From assembly GCA_016584305.1 (NCBI GenBank), contig JACEEZ010012893.1, positions 257,873 to 321,872 on the forward strand: 64,000 bases of DNA, written 5' to 3'. The DNA is from Chionoecetes opilio. Its lineage: Eukaryota; Arthropoda; Malacostraca; Decapoda; Majidae. Shown here piece after piece: positions 22,090-33,529 of this stretch. The notes under the pieces were generated by a model. It ran no database searches and was not told where the DNA came from. It worked only from the letters and a program-made list of their open reading frames with translations. The translations under genes were made by a program, and so were the position numbers. Numbering within the stretch: position 1 is the stretch's first letter; the number at the start of each line of letters is the position of its first letter.

Positions 22090-23187
22090 AGTATGTGTGT
22101 GTGTGATGTGTTTCTTCATAGTCTTCATCATGCACGGGACTCGTAATCGCCAGCTATCACCCTCCCTGAAAGAATTTAGGCTTATAGGACCGCTCGCTGT
22201 ATGGGTAAGCCTGGGAACTCTCACACCCCCATCCCCTTGCTCAAGATGGACAATAACTGCCTGCTTTTGTCAGTGAAAAACTACACAGAGACTTGAGCGG
22301 GTCGATAACCTGTTGAATTGCAGGCGAGGACGTTATCAATTATGCTGGCAAAAGTGTGTGTTTATGTGTATTAATAATAATTAATAACCTATTTGTATAT
22401 TAACAGGATTGAGTCAAGCTCGTAATGACCCGTCTATTAATATCCAATTATCGTACATTTCTTTAAATATATGCATGCTGCTCAAAAACACCAATTTTAT
22501 TGCTCTAATTAGAAAACTGTACATTTACACATCTTTATCTCCTCTTCTCTTGTTCAGTTTCTTGCTGTGTACGTCCTCTTAACATTAAGTTCACTAGTTG
22601 AAATAAGTCTTATCTATCTATTTCTTTTCTTTACCTGTTACACATTTATACACCATAATCATGTCTCCGCTGATCCTTTTTCCTCCAGCTTGGATAATCT
22701 TAACTTTTCCAAGTCTTTCTTCATAGCTTAAACCCAGGCCTGCAACTTTGAAATATGTACAGGGGGGGACAGTGATGGAGTAGGAGAGGCGAACCTATTT
22801 AAAATTTGTCAGTATTACTATGATAATATTTGAGCTTCTTAGACGTTCTTTTGCCAGGAGTGAAGAAACTTCCTTCCCCCTGCCACCCTCCCCTTGGTAA
22901 CGGCCAGATTGTTAAATGTCCTCTTCGGTGGAGAGGGTACGTCGTGACGTAAATGGTACCGCTAAAATGTTTTGAGCCGCGACGGGTCTACGCATCGCGG
23001 GGAAGGTAAACACCGAAGGACCAAGCACAGGCCACCTGTTCCCCCTGCCCTTCGCTGGCGCTGAGATCTCCTCTGTACTTTTCATCTTATTATTAGATAA
23101 CAAGCACATTTCCCTGACTTTCTGTTACTCTATAGCTGTTTATTGACGAAATTAACCTTTATGCGTAATAGAAAGAGTGGTTTGTTG
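22090..23187. other. Unassigned AT-rich sequence
   Basis: A short GT run at about 22094-22108, then AT-rich DNA with no motif-bearing frame. A GC-richer patch at 22915-23060 has a minus-strand frame of no recognised family. Confidence 0.3.
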
Positions 23188-23922
23188 TACAGTAAAAGCC
23201 TTATAACTCGGCACGATAGGGGCTCTGGCCCTTGCCGAGTTATTCAATGTGCCGAGTTATGCAATGTCCTCCTCTGATATGGAATAAAAAAAATAAAAAA
23301 AATAAAAAACTACACTTACCAGTGAACGGGTGGAATGGAATGTGCTGGATTTTATATCAAACTCAGCACAAATAGCACGCATGGACGCACCTGCATCCAT
23401 CCTTGCAGCACTTTCACCTTTTTCTGCAGGCTCAGGGCCTCAGGCTCTTCAATTTCATTTCATTCCTGCTGGAGACACCCTTGCATGATGGAGCTGACAT
23501 CTTGATATACAGTACTGTATGATGTAATCCCAAAACACGTAAAATAGGTGGCAAATTAAAGCAAAGGTCGGGTACCAGCGCGTAGGCTGAGCCGTGTTTT
23601 TGTCGTCCAAGCACCGTCTTGGATTACGAATCCCAATCCAATAACACTTGCTGAAATGTGTGTTATACTACTTTGTGATATTTTTTGCAATGTTTTGCAT
23701 TGATTATTATTTCGGCTCCTACCAAGCTTGTTGTGTTTTTGAAGCAGAAACCAATCCTTTTTCAATTTCGACAAAAAACGGAATTCGTATCCAAGACGGT
23801 GCTTTGACGACATAAACACGGCTCAGCAGCTGACAGCCTACATGCTCGTTCCCGACCTTTGCTTTACTTTGCCACCTATTTTACGTGTTTTGGGATTACA
23901 TCATACAGTACTGTATTTCAAG

Positions 23923-24069
23923 ATGTCAGCTCCATCACACAAGGGTGTGTCCAGCAGGAAGGGAAGGAAATTGAAGAGCCTGAGCCTGCAGGAAAAGATC
24001 AGAAGGGCAAAAATACGACTTTATGCGACTGACGATATGCCGAGTGTAAGCGAAGAGATGCAGTTATAA
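23923..24069 (+). pseudogene. N-terminal scrap of pogo/Tigger transposase
   Basis: Starting at the ATG at 23923, MSAPSHKGVSSRKGRKLKSL continues SLQEKIRR, like the beginning of the CENP-B-type helix-turn-helix of Tigger transposases. The frame then runs into TIR-type sequence and stops after about 48 residues. The DDE domain is absent. The same peptide start is present in antisense at about 23500-23440. Confidence 0.55.
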
Positions 24070-24171
24070 CATCGATATGCCGAGATACATTATTTTTTGC
24101 CGACTTTCTGTTTACATGTTCACACAAGAGGTTGTGAGGGCATGATATGCCGAGTGAAAACCATGAGATGC

Positions 24172-24840
24172 AGTTTAGGTGAGGCGGTAGCAGAGTGGTT
24201 AGCGTCACCGAATGGCGTTCTCGAAGACCTGAGTTCGATTCCGAGTGAGACCCATAAATTCACTTGAAATCTTTCTGCACCGTCGAGTGGCCTAAGAACA
24301 CCCACATGCCCTGTCCATTAACTCCACCTTCGACTGTGATTGCATGGGAGGACACAGGGGGCGGCATGAGCCTCTAATCACAGGCGTCAGTCCAGGGCCG
24401 GATTAAGGGGGGGGGCTACCGGGGCTCTAGCCCCAGGGCCCCCACTAAAAGGGCCCCCACCATATGTATATTAGCTTTAAGCAGTAATAAAAACATTGGC
24501 AAGTTACAAAACCAAAGCATATTTGTCTGTCTGTTTCATCCTTTATCTCTGAATACCAGTCTATACATTAACAATTCTTTGCCAAACATAGGCCTCAAAA
24601 TACCCACAAAAGTGCTTAATTTTTGTGCGAATATAGGGCCCCCACAGCTCTTGATCCGGCCCTGGGCGTCACTATAACAATCCTGCCTGCGCCACCACGG
24701 GCGAGGGCCAACCATCACAGCCCTCGAGTGAGCCTCCAGGGCCTACCATCCCACCCCTGTAGCTCACTGCCTACACGCGCTATAGGCATAGGTGTGAAAA
24801 AAAGAAAAAAAGAATAATAAAAAAATAAAATAAAAACTTT
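24172..24840 (+). mobile_element. tRNA-derived SINE split by a hAT MITE
   Basis: The head GGTGAGGCGGTAGCAGAGTG (A box GTAGCAGAGTGGTTAG) and GAGTTCGATTCC (B box), with an extra-arm-like spacing, resemble tRNA-Ser/Leu. The body resumes after the hAT insertion at 24665 and ends in an A-rich tail (24795-24840). It inserted inside the Tigger-like element. Confidence 0.7.
24393..24664. mobile_element. hAT MITE, 272 bp
   Basis: The ends are CAGGGCCGGATTAAG and CTTGATCCGGCCCTG. GGCGTCAG precedes the element by two bases and GGCGTCAC follows it directly, which fits a decayed 8-bp hAT target duplication. G/C runs lie just inside both tips. It is non-coding and is the youngest layer of a three-deep nest. 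Confidence 0.8.
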
Positions 24841-24914
24841 GCCTTTGCCATGCCGAGTTATATCAAATTCCGAGTTATACAGTGCCGAGTTATAAGGCTT
24901 TTACTGTATAGGTG

Positions 24915-25020
24915 GACCGGATATCCGCATCCGCATTCGTATCCGCGGATATCCGCATCATTTTTAACATTCGCGTCCGCATCCGCATACGCATCGATGG
25001 ATGCGGCTATTATGCGAATA
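24915..25020. repeat. (ATCCGC)n-like hexamer repeat
   Basis: Degenerate tandem ATCCGC/GATATCCGC units with internal inverted symmetry (CGGATATCCG). It starts just beyond the right tip of the Tigger-like element. Confidence 0.7.
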
Positions 25021-25336
25021 TTTTGAATTACTCGACACTGTACATGTCGTTGGGGAGAGAGACTCAAAATAATGCGCAACTGGTTATAAAGAGGAAATTT
25101 TCTGGGATTTGTGCAGAAATAGAGAGAGGGAGACTCGAAATAATGTGGAATAGGTTAAAACGAGGAAATATTCTGGGATATGTTTGTGCAGATGAGAGAG
25201 AGAGAGAGAGAGTCTGAAATACGTCACTCATTCACTCGCCCGCCTCTCGCACTCTAACGATACCTGACCGAACTGATTCAGTCGACCTGAGGTCTCCAAA
25301 GAGTGAGGTTGTGTTGGTAGAGCTCTCGGGATTAGA

Positions 25337-25580
25337 ATGGCTACGTCTTCGATGGAGGGAGTTTGGATTGAAGTGGGGAGCGAAGGTGCCTTGTGTGCTT
25401 CTGCTGTGGTGGTGGAAGAGAGCGGAGTGGGCGTGGTGCCCGGTGGGGCACCACATACGAGTGAGAGAATGGTGGAAGCAGAGTGCAAAGGAGGTTGTGG
25501 TGGAGCACTTAAGGCTATTCCTGAGGCGATTGAAGACCTGAAAATGTGTTTTCTAAGCGAAGTAAACCAAAGACACTCAA
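25337..25580 (+). CDS. Open frame of unknown origin upstream of a LINE 3' end
   Basis: An ATG at 25337 opens MATSSMEGVWIEVGSEGALC, rich in Val, Gly and Glu, and the frame stays open to 25627, running into the LINE junction. Higher GC than its surroundings. It could be a first exon, a LINE ORF1 piece, or chance. No splice donor or domain is convincing. Confidence 0.2.
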
Positions 25581-25589
25581 CTGTCTCCT

Positions 25590-26338
25590 TCTTCTACAAT
25601 GAACATTCTAGGACTATCCTTTACTAAAAATCTGAACTGAAAATCTCATATCTCATCTCTTGCTAAAACAGCTTCTAAGAAGTTAGGTGTGCTGTGGCGT
25701 CTGCGTCCTTTTCTTTCTCCCTCCCAATTGCTTGCTCTCTACAGGGGCCTTATCCGCCCATGTATGGAGTATGTCTCACATGTTTGGGGAGGATCCACTC
25801 ATACAGCTCTCCTAAACAGGGTTGAGTCAAAAGCTTTTCGTCTCATCAACTCCTCTCCTCTGACTGACTGTCTTCAATCTTTAAATCACCGCCGCAATGT
25901 TGCTTCTCTTGCTCTCTTCTACCGTTATTTTCATGCTCACTGCTCTTCTGAACTTGCTAACTGCATGCCTCCCCCCCTCCCGCGGCCTCGCTGCACAAGA
26001 CTTTCTACTCATTCTCATCCCTATTCTGTCCATCTTCCTAATGCAAGAGTTAATCAGGATCTTTACTCTTTCATCCCTTTTCACTGGTAACTCTGGAACT
26101 CTCTTCCTGTTTCAATTTTTTCCACTTTCCGATGACTTAAATCTTTTCAAAGAAGAGTAACAAGAACACCTCCCTCCCGAACTAAATTGGCTCACCCTCT
26201 GGTTTTTATTTTTTCTCAGTAGTACTGTCTTAGGTCTTTATAGGGACTTGGGCACTAAGCGGGGCTTTGTGTTACCCCTCTATTTTGTTGTGCCCCTTGG
26301 CCGATTTCCCTTGTGATGTAAAAAAAAAAAAAAAAAAA
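25590..26338 (+). mobile_element. LINE family 2 C-terminus and 3' UTR with poly(A)
   Basis: The 5'-truncated copy begins within the RT C-terminal domain: KKLGVLWRLRPFLSPSQLLA, YRGLIRPCMEYVSHVWGG, and LNRVESKAFRLINS in the frame of 25689-26090. This is the thumb/post-RT region of Jockey/CR1-like LINEs. A frameshift precedes the end. The 3' UTR carries CTCCCGAACTAAATTGG and CACTAAGCGGGG, shared with 640-845 and 39500-39700, and ends in 19 A's at 26320-26338. Confidence 0.85.
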
Positions 26339-26339
26339 T

Positions 26340-27640
26340 TGAAAAATTGTTATCAAGAATCGGGGCAGGATGCTCGAACAAATCCGCTCGTAAGGGACAA
26401 CGCTTACGAATTGGTAATAGGCCTACATAATCTTACGAGGGTGGGCTGAGGGAGATTCTCGTACCGAGCCCGTCACTCCCTACGGTTATCCACGTGGCCC
26501 TCTGGGTGGGGAAATATTGGGGATATTACTAGGGATTGTGTGGGACAAATTCTGCTAACACCATCACAGAGCAGCGCCCTTCATGACGCGGCCTTATCTA
26601 GCCAATCATCATGCTCCTCAGTGTCAGGGAGCCCCTAAATAAAATTTAAAGAGACTCGTTCAAATGCCGCTGTTTATGCTAAATCCGGCCTCTTTCGAGA
26701 AATCGTCCCCGCGGAACGCTTATTTAACGCTAAATAACTCTACAAACGGACTTAACACAAACCTATCATAAACCGTTACGCTAAACCTAAACCAGAACCT
26801 AACATAACTTAACCTAAACACTATGTTTTTTCCGGTGTTGAGCTAAATTGGCTGATTTCCGAATAGGGGGCCGATTTTAGAGCATCACTATCGCCAGAAT
26901 GTTACGATACTGCATATCTGCCACATTAGGCCTTTCAGCGTAATATTCTCCTCACGTGATTACTACAGAGACGTCCCAGGGTGATACCTTGATGCGCTGC
27001 ATCATCCAGGTTCAGGTCTCGCGTGCCCGAACATAGTATTTATAGACCCCTGCTGGCCGCGCCGTACGTATGTGCCGGTATCCGTGGCCCTGGCGGTACT
27101 CTGTTATAGAGTGCGACAAGAACTGGCGCGTTCGCTCTTTAGGTCAGAGCGAAGACACACGGGGGGAATAACACCTCACTGTGAGCACACGTACACTTAG
27201 TGTGCCAAGGATAGTAGTAATACTTTCATACAATATCCTTGGGCTTGATGTGTATTACGTGCGGGGTGTCGTACTGAGTAACGTCAGCACATTTTGATTA
27301 CCGAACCACCAACACACAGCCGGCAGGTCATTATAGGCTGCCAAACTTGTATGATGAACTGTAACGTTTTTTGATTCCAAGAAGTTCGACCGATATAGTA
27401 CTAATTTAATATATAGTTTGCCCTGATATGAATTTATTACATACTATGAGTATTGTTACTGTTAATACTGTGATACTATATGGTCAACTGAGCAATAAAA
27501 CATCACATTTTCCACGAGGCCAAGCATCGAAATGGCTCTATAATACACAATAAACATAAAGTCTTATAGGCTGATACAGACTTGTAATTTATTGTTTGTC
27601 TGACGTCTAGTCCCCCGCTGGCAAATTTGTCACACCTCCC
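26340..27640. other. Unassigned sequence with one dispersed repeat
   Basis: 26760-26825 is rich in CCTAAAC/CCTAAC units. 27040-27180 (GGCCGCGCCGTAC, GCGTTCGCTCTTTAGGTCAG) recurs in inverse orientation at 49190-49290, inside transposon D, so it is a dispersed repeat of unknown type. No coding signal. Confidence 0.4.
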
Positions 27641-27643
27641 TTA

Positions 27644-30600
27644 TAGGGCGATCAGCCTGGGGGGTTGGTCGGTATCAAATTAGGGCAGAGAATGCTAATA
27701 GTTGTTTTTTGGGAAGGTATAAATGCCTAGAGTTAGAAAACTAGTGGTAGGCATTGGTGGCAGTGAGCTTGTGATGGGAGTTATCACGCCACAGGACAAT
27801 GTGGGAAACTATCGAAATTTGTGGATTGTCATACATAGACATATAGTAGAGCCCGTGATACTTGGCCTGTGCTACGTGACTTTCTCGTGAGGGGGAAACT
27901 GTATAATCTTGTGCACATGCGAAAGTGGCTGTGTTAAACTTTTGGATGCCAAATGGTGTTTTGCCTACGATAAGATCATAACTGATGGCCAGGTACAGCT
28001 ATCTGCATATACTTTGGCTGTAACAAATGAAAATCTTACAGAGAGAGCAAAATCCTGATGTTACATAGACCTTCCAGGCAGTTAATTTCTGCTCAGTGCG
28101 AAGATGGTCCAGCAATAATCCCGTTTGGGGCGGATACTGTAGTCAGACTAATTTGAGGTTACTGGTTAACAGGACACGTCACCAGACGTCCTTTGGAGGC
28201 ACGTTGTCAGGGTTCAGCCTAAAAGCAGGAATAGTCATCAAAAGGTAGTACATAAGCAGCAGAGTACCGCATGTTGAAGTTTCTTGACACCTAAGATCAT
28301 GGTGTGCTATGGTAATCCAATCAAAACTTCCATCATGTGTGGGCTGGATCTCCAGCAGCGCAAGAATAAATAAAGATGGAGGAATGATGTGTACGGGTCG
28401 TCGTGTCTCAGCCCTCGTTTCAACGCCTGGAGCCAACCTTCTCTGGGAGAGACAGGAATCAATAGACTGCTCATAAGCATTGTGCTTACTTGCGTAAGTC
28501 GGGTTCACACACTGGACATTGCCTACTATAGACCTGATTATAAGCATGTGTGCTAATTGGACGAGAAGAGGTTATGCTCGACTGTTCCCGCAATTGGAGA
28601 CTGGAGAATCGACGCCGACACCAAAACATATTTCGACGTCCATGAACAAACTAACGAAGCTGAAGTACATTCACAGTAATATTGTGGTAAGAGATAAAGT
28701 ATTGTAAAACAAGGTGTGGGAGACGGGCCACTAATCTTGAACGAGCTGACCGGTCTCTGTTTGGTCTCATCATAGTGATGGCACAAGGGGGCGCATCTCC
28801 AAGATGTAAAGGACATCCTGGACAATCTCTTTCATGCCCCACTTGGGACCTCGCTACCGCTGGGGCTCGTCTCTAACCCAGACGGATATACTCACGGAAT
28901 AACAAACATTGTCAGGATGCTATCCTTAGCCACAACTGTTGCAGAGAATGTTACAGTAGCAGACGTCAACTCCTGACAAATATCCCGGCTTGCTGTGGAT
29001 CGATGGAATGAAGCTTTAGTTCAAGAGGTACAAGGGTTGATCAAGCTACGTATTGGAGACATTGCCAAGACAATCCTGGTCTATGGCATTGCGTGAAGGA
29101 AGTAAAAGTACCCGAATAGATGTTGGGTTTCACACGTATCAGAACAGAATGATCTCTCAAGAAACAGTTGCAGGAGATCGGACACGGGACCGGGTGAAGA
29201 GACCGCATGCATCTCGTCAGGGTATACTACACAGCGCACAGATCGTGAGGCAAAGTGAAGAAGTTGTCCTGACACATGAATACTAAAACGAAAACCAGTC
29301 TTATTAGCTTCATTGTCAGTGAATGAGGAGGAAGCCAGTGTAACAACGCGGAGAAACTACATGAGAAGACAATTGCTGTATACACTGTAGTATTTAGACT
29401 AAATGCTCATACATAAATTACATCAGAGGGACAGCTGGAAGAGGTAACCAATCTCCAGTGCAGCAGGAAGAAGCATATTGGCGCCTACTTTTTCCATGCT
29501 GCTCCATGCTGCTAAGACAGGGCTACCAGGCTGGATGGTGAGATACTGCGCAGAGGATACAGATGTCTTTATCATGTGTTTGGCACTTCCAATGACAAGA
29601 TAAGAGGGCCAGCCGTTATTCCAGAAATGTGGAACTAGATCCGAGAACTCATTATGTGTGACAATCGGGAAAGGTCCTGACCATGATCGGCATAGATGTC
29701 TGCACCGAGCTCTTAGTTGGTATATCAATAGCATAGCACTGGATGTGACACTACCAGTGCTTCGCAGGTAAAGGGAAGGCAAGTGCTCTAAAATCGTGAC
29801 CAACAACAGGGAAATCAGAAACACATTTACACAGTTGGGCAGGAATTGGACCTCTCTCCTCAGAATTGATGGACAAACTATAAGTGTTTTCCACATGTCC
29901 TCCCTCTATGTCCCCAAAGCAGCATTCACTAAGGTCAATAATCTCAGGTACCACTTGTTCTGTGTTAAGAAGTTTGAGATAGAGAGTCATCAGCTTCCAC
30001 CCGCCCTGCGTCGGACTGCTTAGTCAAACAATGCACAAGAGGGCAAACTTATCTTGAGCTGTGAATATTGGTAGAAGAATGTCTTAGCAAGACCCAGCGT
30101 TGTATCCAAGTCCCATTGGCAGAGGGTGGAAATTGACATGGATGTAGCTGGGTATTAATGGTAGTGGAAACTTCGGATGGATGGTCGGTCCAGCGACCGT
30201 GCTGGCTATCTTGGCCCTACTGGCCTGCAAATGTTTTTTCAAGATGTTACACTGGCCAAAGGTGTACATCTATTCGCTTGGACAAATGGACTTCAAGTGC
30301 ACTGAATATGATGCGAAAACTGTACATTACTGCGAGCATTCTGTCTCATCAGATTATTGAGGAGAGTCACGGGTCGAGAAATCGACGACATGTGTGATGA
30401 TTTAATTATCATAAAGAGGTTTTTGTTCAATGTTTATTAGGTCATTAGCGTAGTTATGTACATTATATAGCATATATATGCATAGTACAATACATATTGT
30501 ATATAAATAGTATCCTGCTTTGATCTTTTGGTCTATGACTTGTATTTAAAAGGCGGATGTCTAAATACATTTTACACTTGAATTGTAGGGAGGTGCGATA

Positions 30601-31041
30601 ACTTCCCTGATGTTACCAACTCACGATTTGAAAATTGGCCCTTAGGGACCAGGTGAAAGTGGTTTCTTCACACCTAGGAGGAAAAAGCCGACATTGTTGG
30701 GGACAAAACTATCGAAGCTAGGGAACAATAAACATATGAGCACGTTTTGGAATAACCCAATGAAAAAGCTCTATCATTAGGTTAGTGCCTCATAAGGATC
30801 GAAATTTTTAAATTATTTCATAATTATTGTTGTGTTTTTTGGCGGCCTTGTGTTGTGATAAAGGGAGATAACTCATCTAAGATAATATACTGCTGCTGCC
30901 ACCCACCAACAGATGCGTATCACATGTTTTCTAACTCTAGGCATTTATACCTTCTCAAAAACACTTCTTGGGAGCATTTTCTCGGCCCTATTTGATACCG
31001 TGTGAGCAAAAGTTCTGCCACTTCGGGGGGCTGACCGACTA
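27644..31041 (+). mobile_element. Academ-like DNA transposon, copy C
   Basis: The ends TAGGGCGATCAGCC (left) and GGCTGACCGACTA (right) are related inverted repeats. Inside them the TIRs share GGTATAAATGCCTAGAGTTAG and GGTATCAAAT-AGGGC blocks over about 150 bases. The flanking triplets (TTA left, TAG right) do not match, so the duplication is lost or the tips are slightly misplaced. The interior plus strand encodes a heavily frameshifted family protein. Confidence 0.7.
29040..30380 (+). pseudogene. Decayed Academ-like transposase of copy C
   Basis: Pieces appear in the family order but in changing frames. RIDVGFHTYQ (near 29117) stands for the FDxY box, with the Asp replaced by His. AEDTDVFIM lies near 29550. 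A degraded CDT box lies near 29745, and LGRNWTSLL, SLYVPKAAFTKVNNLRYHLF near 29840-29970. A Cys-containing tail (LACKC..., KCTEYDAK) lies near 30220-30310. Stops and frameshifts are many, so it is inactive. Confidence 0.6.
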
Positions 31042-33529
31042 TAGGGATTTACGGGTGCTCCCGACACGATCCTCTTAGCCTCGCGGTTCCCAGTGCAAGT
31101 GTTAAAAAATGGTATTGAGCATCTCGCCTTAGAGGTCCGCTACGAGGTAAAGTCTTATGGCGAGTAATTACGGGCCCGTAACTCATTTCGAGGTCATAAC
31201 ATCTGCCACAGAGATTATCAGAGATCCGATCTCTTTAGTGTGGTGGTGGGTGGGGTCGGTCCAAGTGGTCTGGTGTGAGGTGCACATGCAAGAGAGATGT
31301 ACCTAGAAGGGGTTCAAGAGGATCGCAGTGCCTGGTGGCACTTACGCATGTATGGCGGTTGCCTAGTAGTCACCAGTGAATGGAAGATAAGAAGGTGCAT
31401 GGTTTGAGCATGGACGGGCGCGTCAGAAGCTAGAAAGTGTAAACAATGACCATGTTGTGTGCATTAATTCTTTTCAGGTACTCTACGGGCTGTGCAAGAG
31501 GAAGAAGAGAGAAGGTAAAGTATAAAAAAAAGGTCGACGATACCTACTCTCTACCCGAAGGTGTCTAAAATCTGGTTGTTGAGGGACAGTCAGGATTAGG
31601 TAGAGTCCTTAGACAAGCAGGAGTTTCGGTGACTGTGGAGACGAAGGATGCGTATGGAATCGCTGTGTTTTTTCCCAGGGAAAGGATTAGGTTATGTTAG
31701 TGATAAGATGAGTTTTTGAGTGCATGCCGACCAAGGCGAACAAACCTATCGTCTTGCCGTGGGATTGCGGGAGGGAACGACGTTGAGTGTACGAAGGAGT
31801 GAGGATTGTGGCGTAAGGCGTTTCAATGGAGTCTTGTAATAGTAAGATTACAGGGATAGAAGGTGGGGTCCCTTGGTGTGTGGTGTCCTACCAAGACGCT
31901 TTGTTAACGACTTGTGGTAGGCTCTCCGGACGTCGGTATTTACCAAAGGAGCGCGATACGATTAGTTAAGAGAACGTGTTTATCATAGCTGGACAGAGAA
32001 AATGGCCCTTTTAGTCACAACTGGCTGGCGGATTCCATAATGTCGTGGGGGGACTATCACAAACCGCGCGTAGGAGGCTTAAGGAGTTGGGTTCACCGAG
32101 TTCCTAGCGCGAATACTATGATAACGGCTCCGCGACTATGATAAAGACTTTCCAAGCTGTTAACTGAGGGCCCGACAGACATCACTAAAACAGCCTCAGT
32201 GAAGAAATATTCGGCTGACAACACATAGGTATGTGTTAGTGAGCTGAGCTGATGCACAGCTGATTAGAAATGCCCGAGTAGACTCGTGTGAGGGCATATT
32301 GTGTGCCTACACCCACCTTAAGTACAAACACTTTTAGGTCAAAACATCGCCATCTGGCAACTCTGTTTCGTGTTTACCACAGATATCTGCTCCAGCGAGT
32401 ACGCATCTATAATTGGGGCCCCCCCTTTATTTTCGGGAATGAATTACTACATTTAACATCTCCTGTGTCCCTGCCTTAAACATGTTCTACTTAACATTTA
32501 AGGGAAGAAGTGTCAACGCACCCATCAAACGTGGTCAAAGGATAAAATTTAACTGTTATATAACCATTTTATTAAGAACAATTGACGCTACTCTTTAGCA
32601 GAACTCTTATGATAAAACACTTTGTGGCGTATCCACTTCGTATCTACTACGGTAGATTATCACATCAGTGGCTTATGATAAATTGGCGTATGATAAGAAT
32701 GTATCATAGTGCCAACAGAGTTATGATAAATATTTGTCATAGCTACTGATTAAGTTTTGGTAATTACGGCCCTACTAACAGGCCCTACATATAGGTAATG
32801 CCTGTAGGGGAGCAGAAAGTCCCGAGTTCAAATCACCATAGACCAAGGAGCAACTGTCAAATCCCATCACGGAATGGCTGGGAAGAAACCCAACAATGTT
32901 AGCGAGAGGGCCTGTTATCGCCGCCGACCTGCGTGGCGACGTAGGAAACACACAGTGGGCAGCTTGAGCCTGACTGAGGAGCCGAACATGCACAGAAAAT
33001 GGGAGCGTCCACCTAAGACCACTGGTGTCACTATAAAAAGCCACCGCACCACCACGGGGGAAAAAGAAAGACCGAACATGAATGGACGCTCGGCTGACGC
33101 CTACAGGCGCTATAGGCTCCAGACACAAGGAAAAAGAATGTATAGTTACGAAGACATATCAAGGAGCAACGGGAACCAGGGGGTGGTCTGTGTGAGACAG
33201 AATAGTGGGCTAATTGCAAGATTAGACAACAGACGTTTTCATGTACACAAGATGTGGCACACCAGTAGGGCGCCTAGATTTGAGCAGTACAAGGGTTTAC
33301 CTACCTTACGGGGATTGTGGAGGAAGAACTACAATGTCAGAGCGCGGACCAATGACGGCAATGAGGTAAAATGTAAACAATACATCGACCTACTCCAGTC
33401 CACTGTGGTAGTGGGCTAACTGGAAAGATCGGAACATCAAACGATGTTCGGGGCTGACAGCAATGGCTCTCTGAGATTATCGGGCCACGAGAGCCGGGGC
33501 GTGCGGGTCAGTAAGGGGCAAAAGCGCAA
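31042..33529. other. Unassigned sequence with one 181-codon frame
   Basis: The open frame 32874-33419 (+) encodes a very basic peptide (MAGKKPNNVSERACYRRRPA...) with no recognisable domain. A B-box-like GAGTTCAAATC at 32823-32833 hints at a SINE head just upstream. Several ATGATAA-containing repeats lie at 32640-32740. I cannot assign the rest. Confidence 0.3.

Larger units (their letters stand above)
23190..24906 (+). mobile_element. pogo/Tigger-like element, TA target duplication, nested insertions
   Basis: The ends CAGTAAAAGCCTTATAACTC and GAGTTATAAGGCTTTTACTG are 20+ bp inverted repeats with TA outside (23188-23189, 24907-24908). The subterminal motif GCCGAGTTAT is repeated. Inside, 23445-23640 and 23775-24000 form an inverted repeat. 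The right arm carries the start of a transposase, the left arm its antisense copy. A SINE (24172-24840) with a hAT MITE (24393-24664) is inserted on the right. Only a scrap of transposase remains. Confidence 0.85.

Noticed and set aside
32874..33419. 181-codon basic open frame as a gene
   Set aside because: No domain, no splice or repeat context, and the antisense is also open; kept only as an unassigned note.
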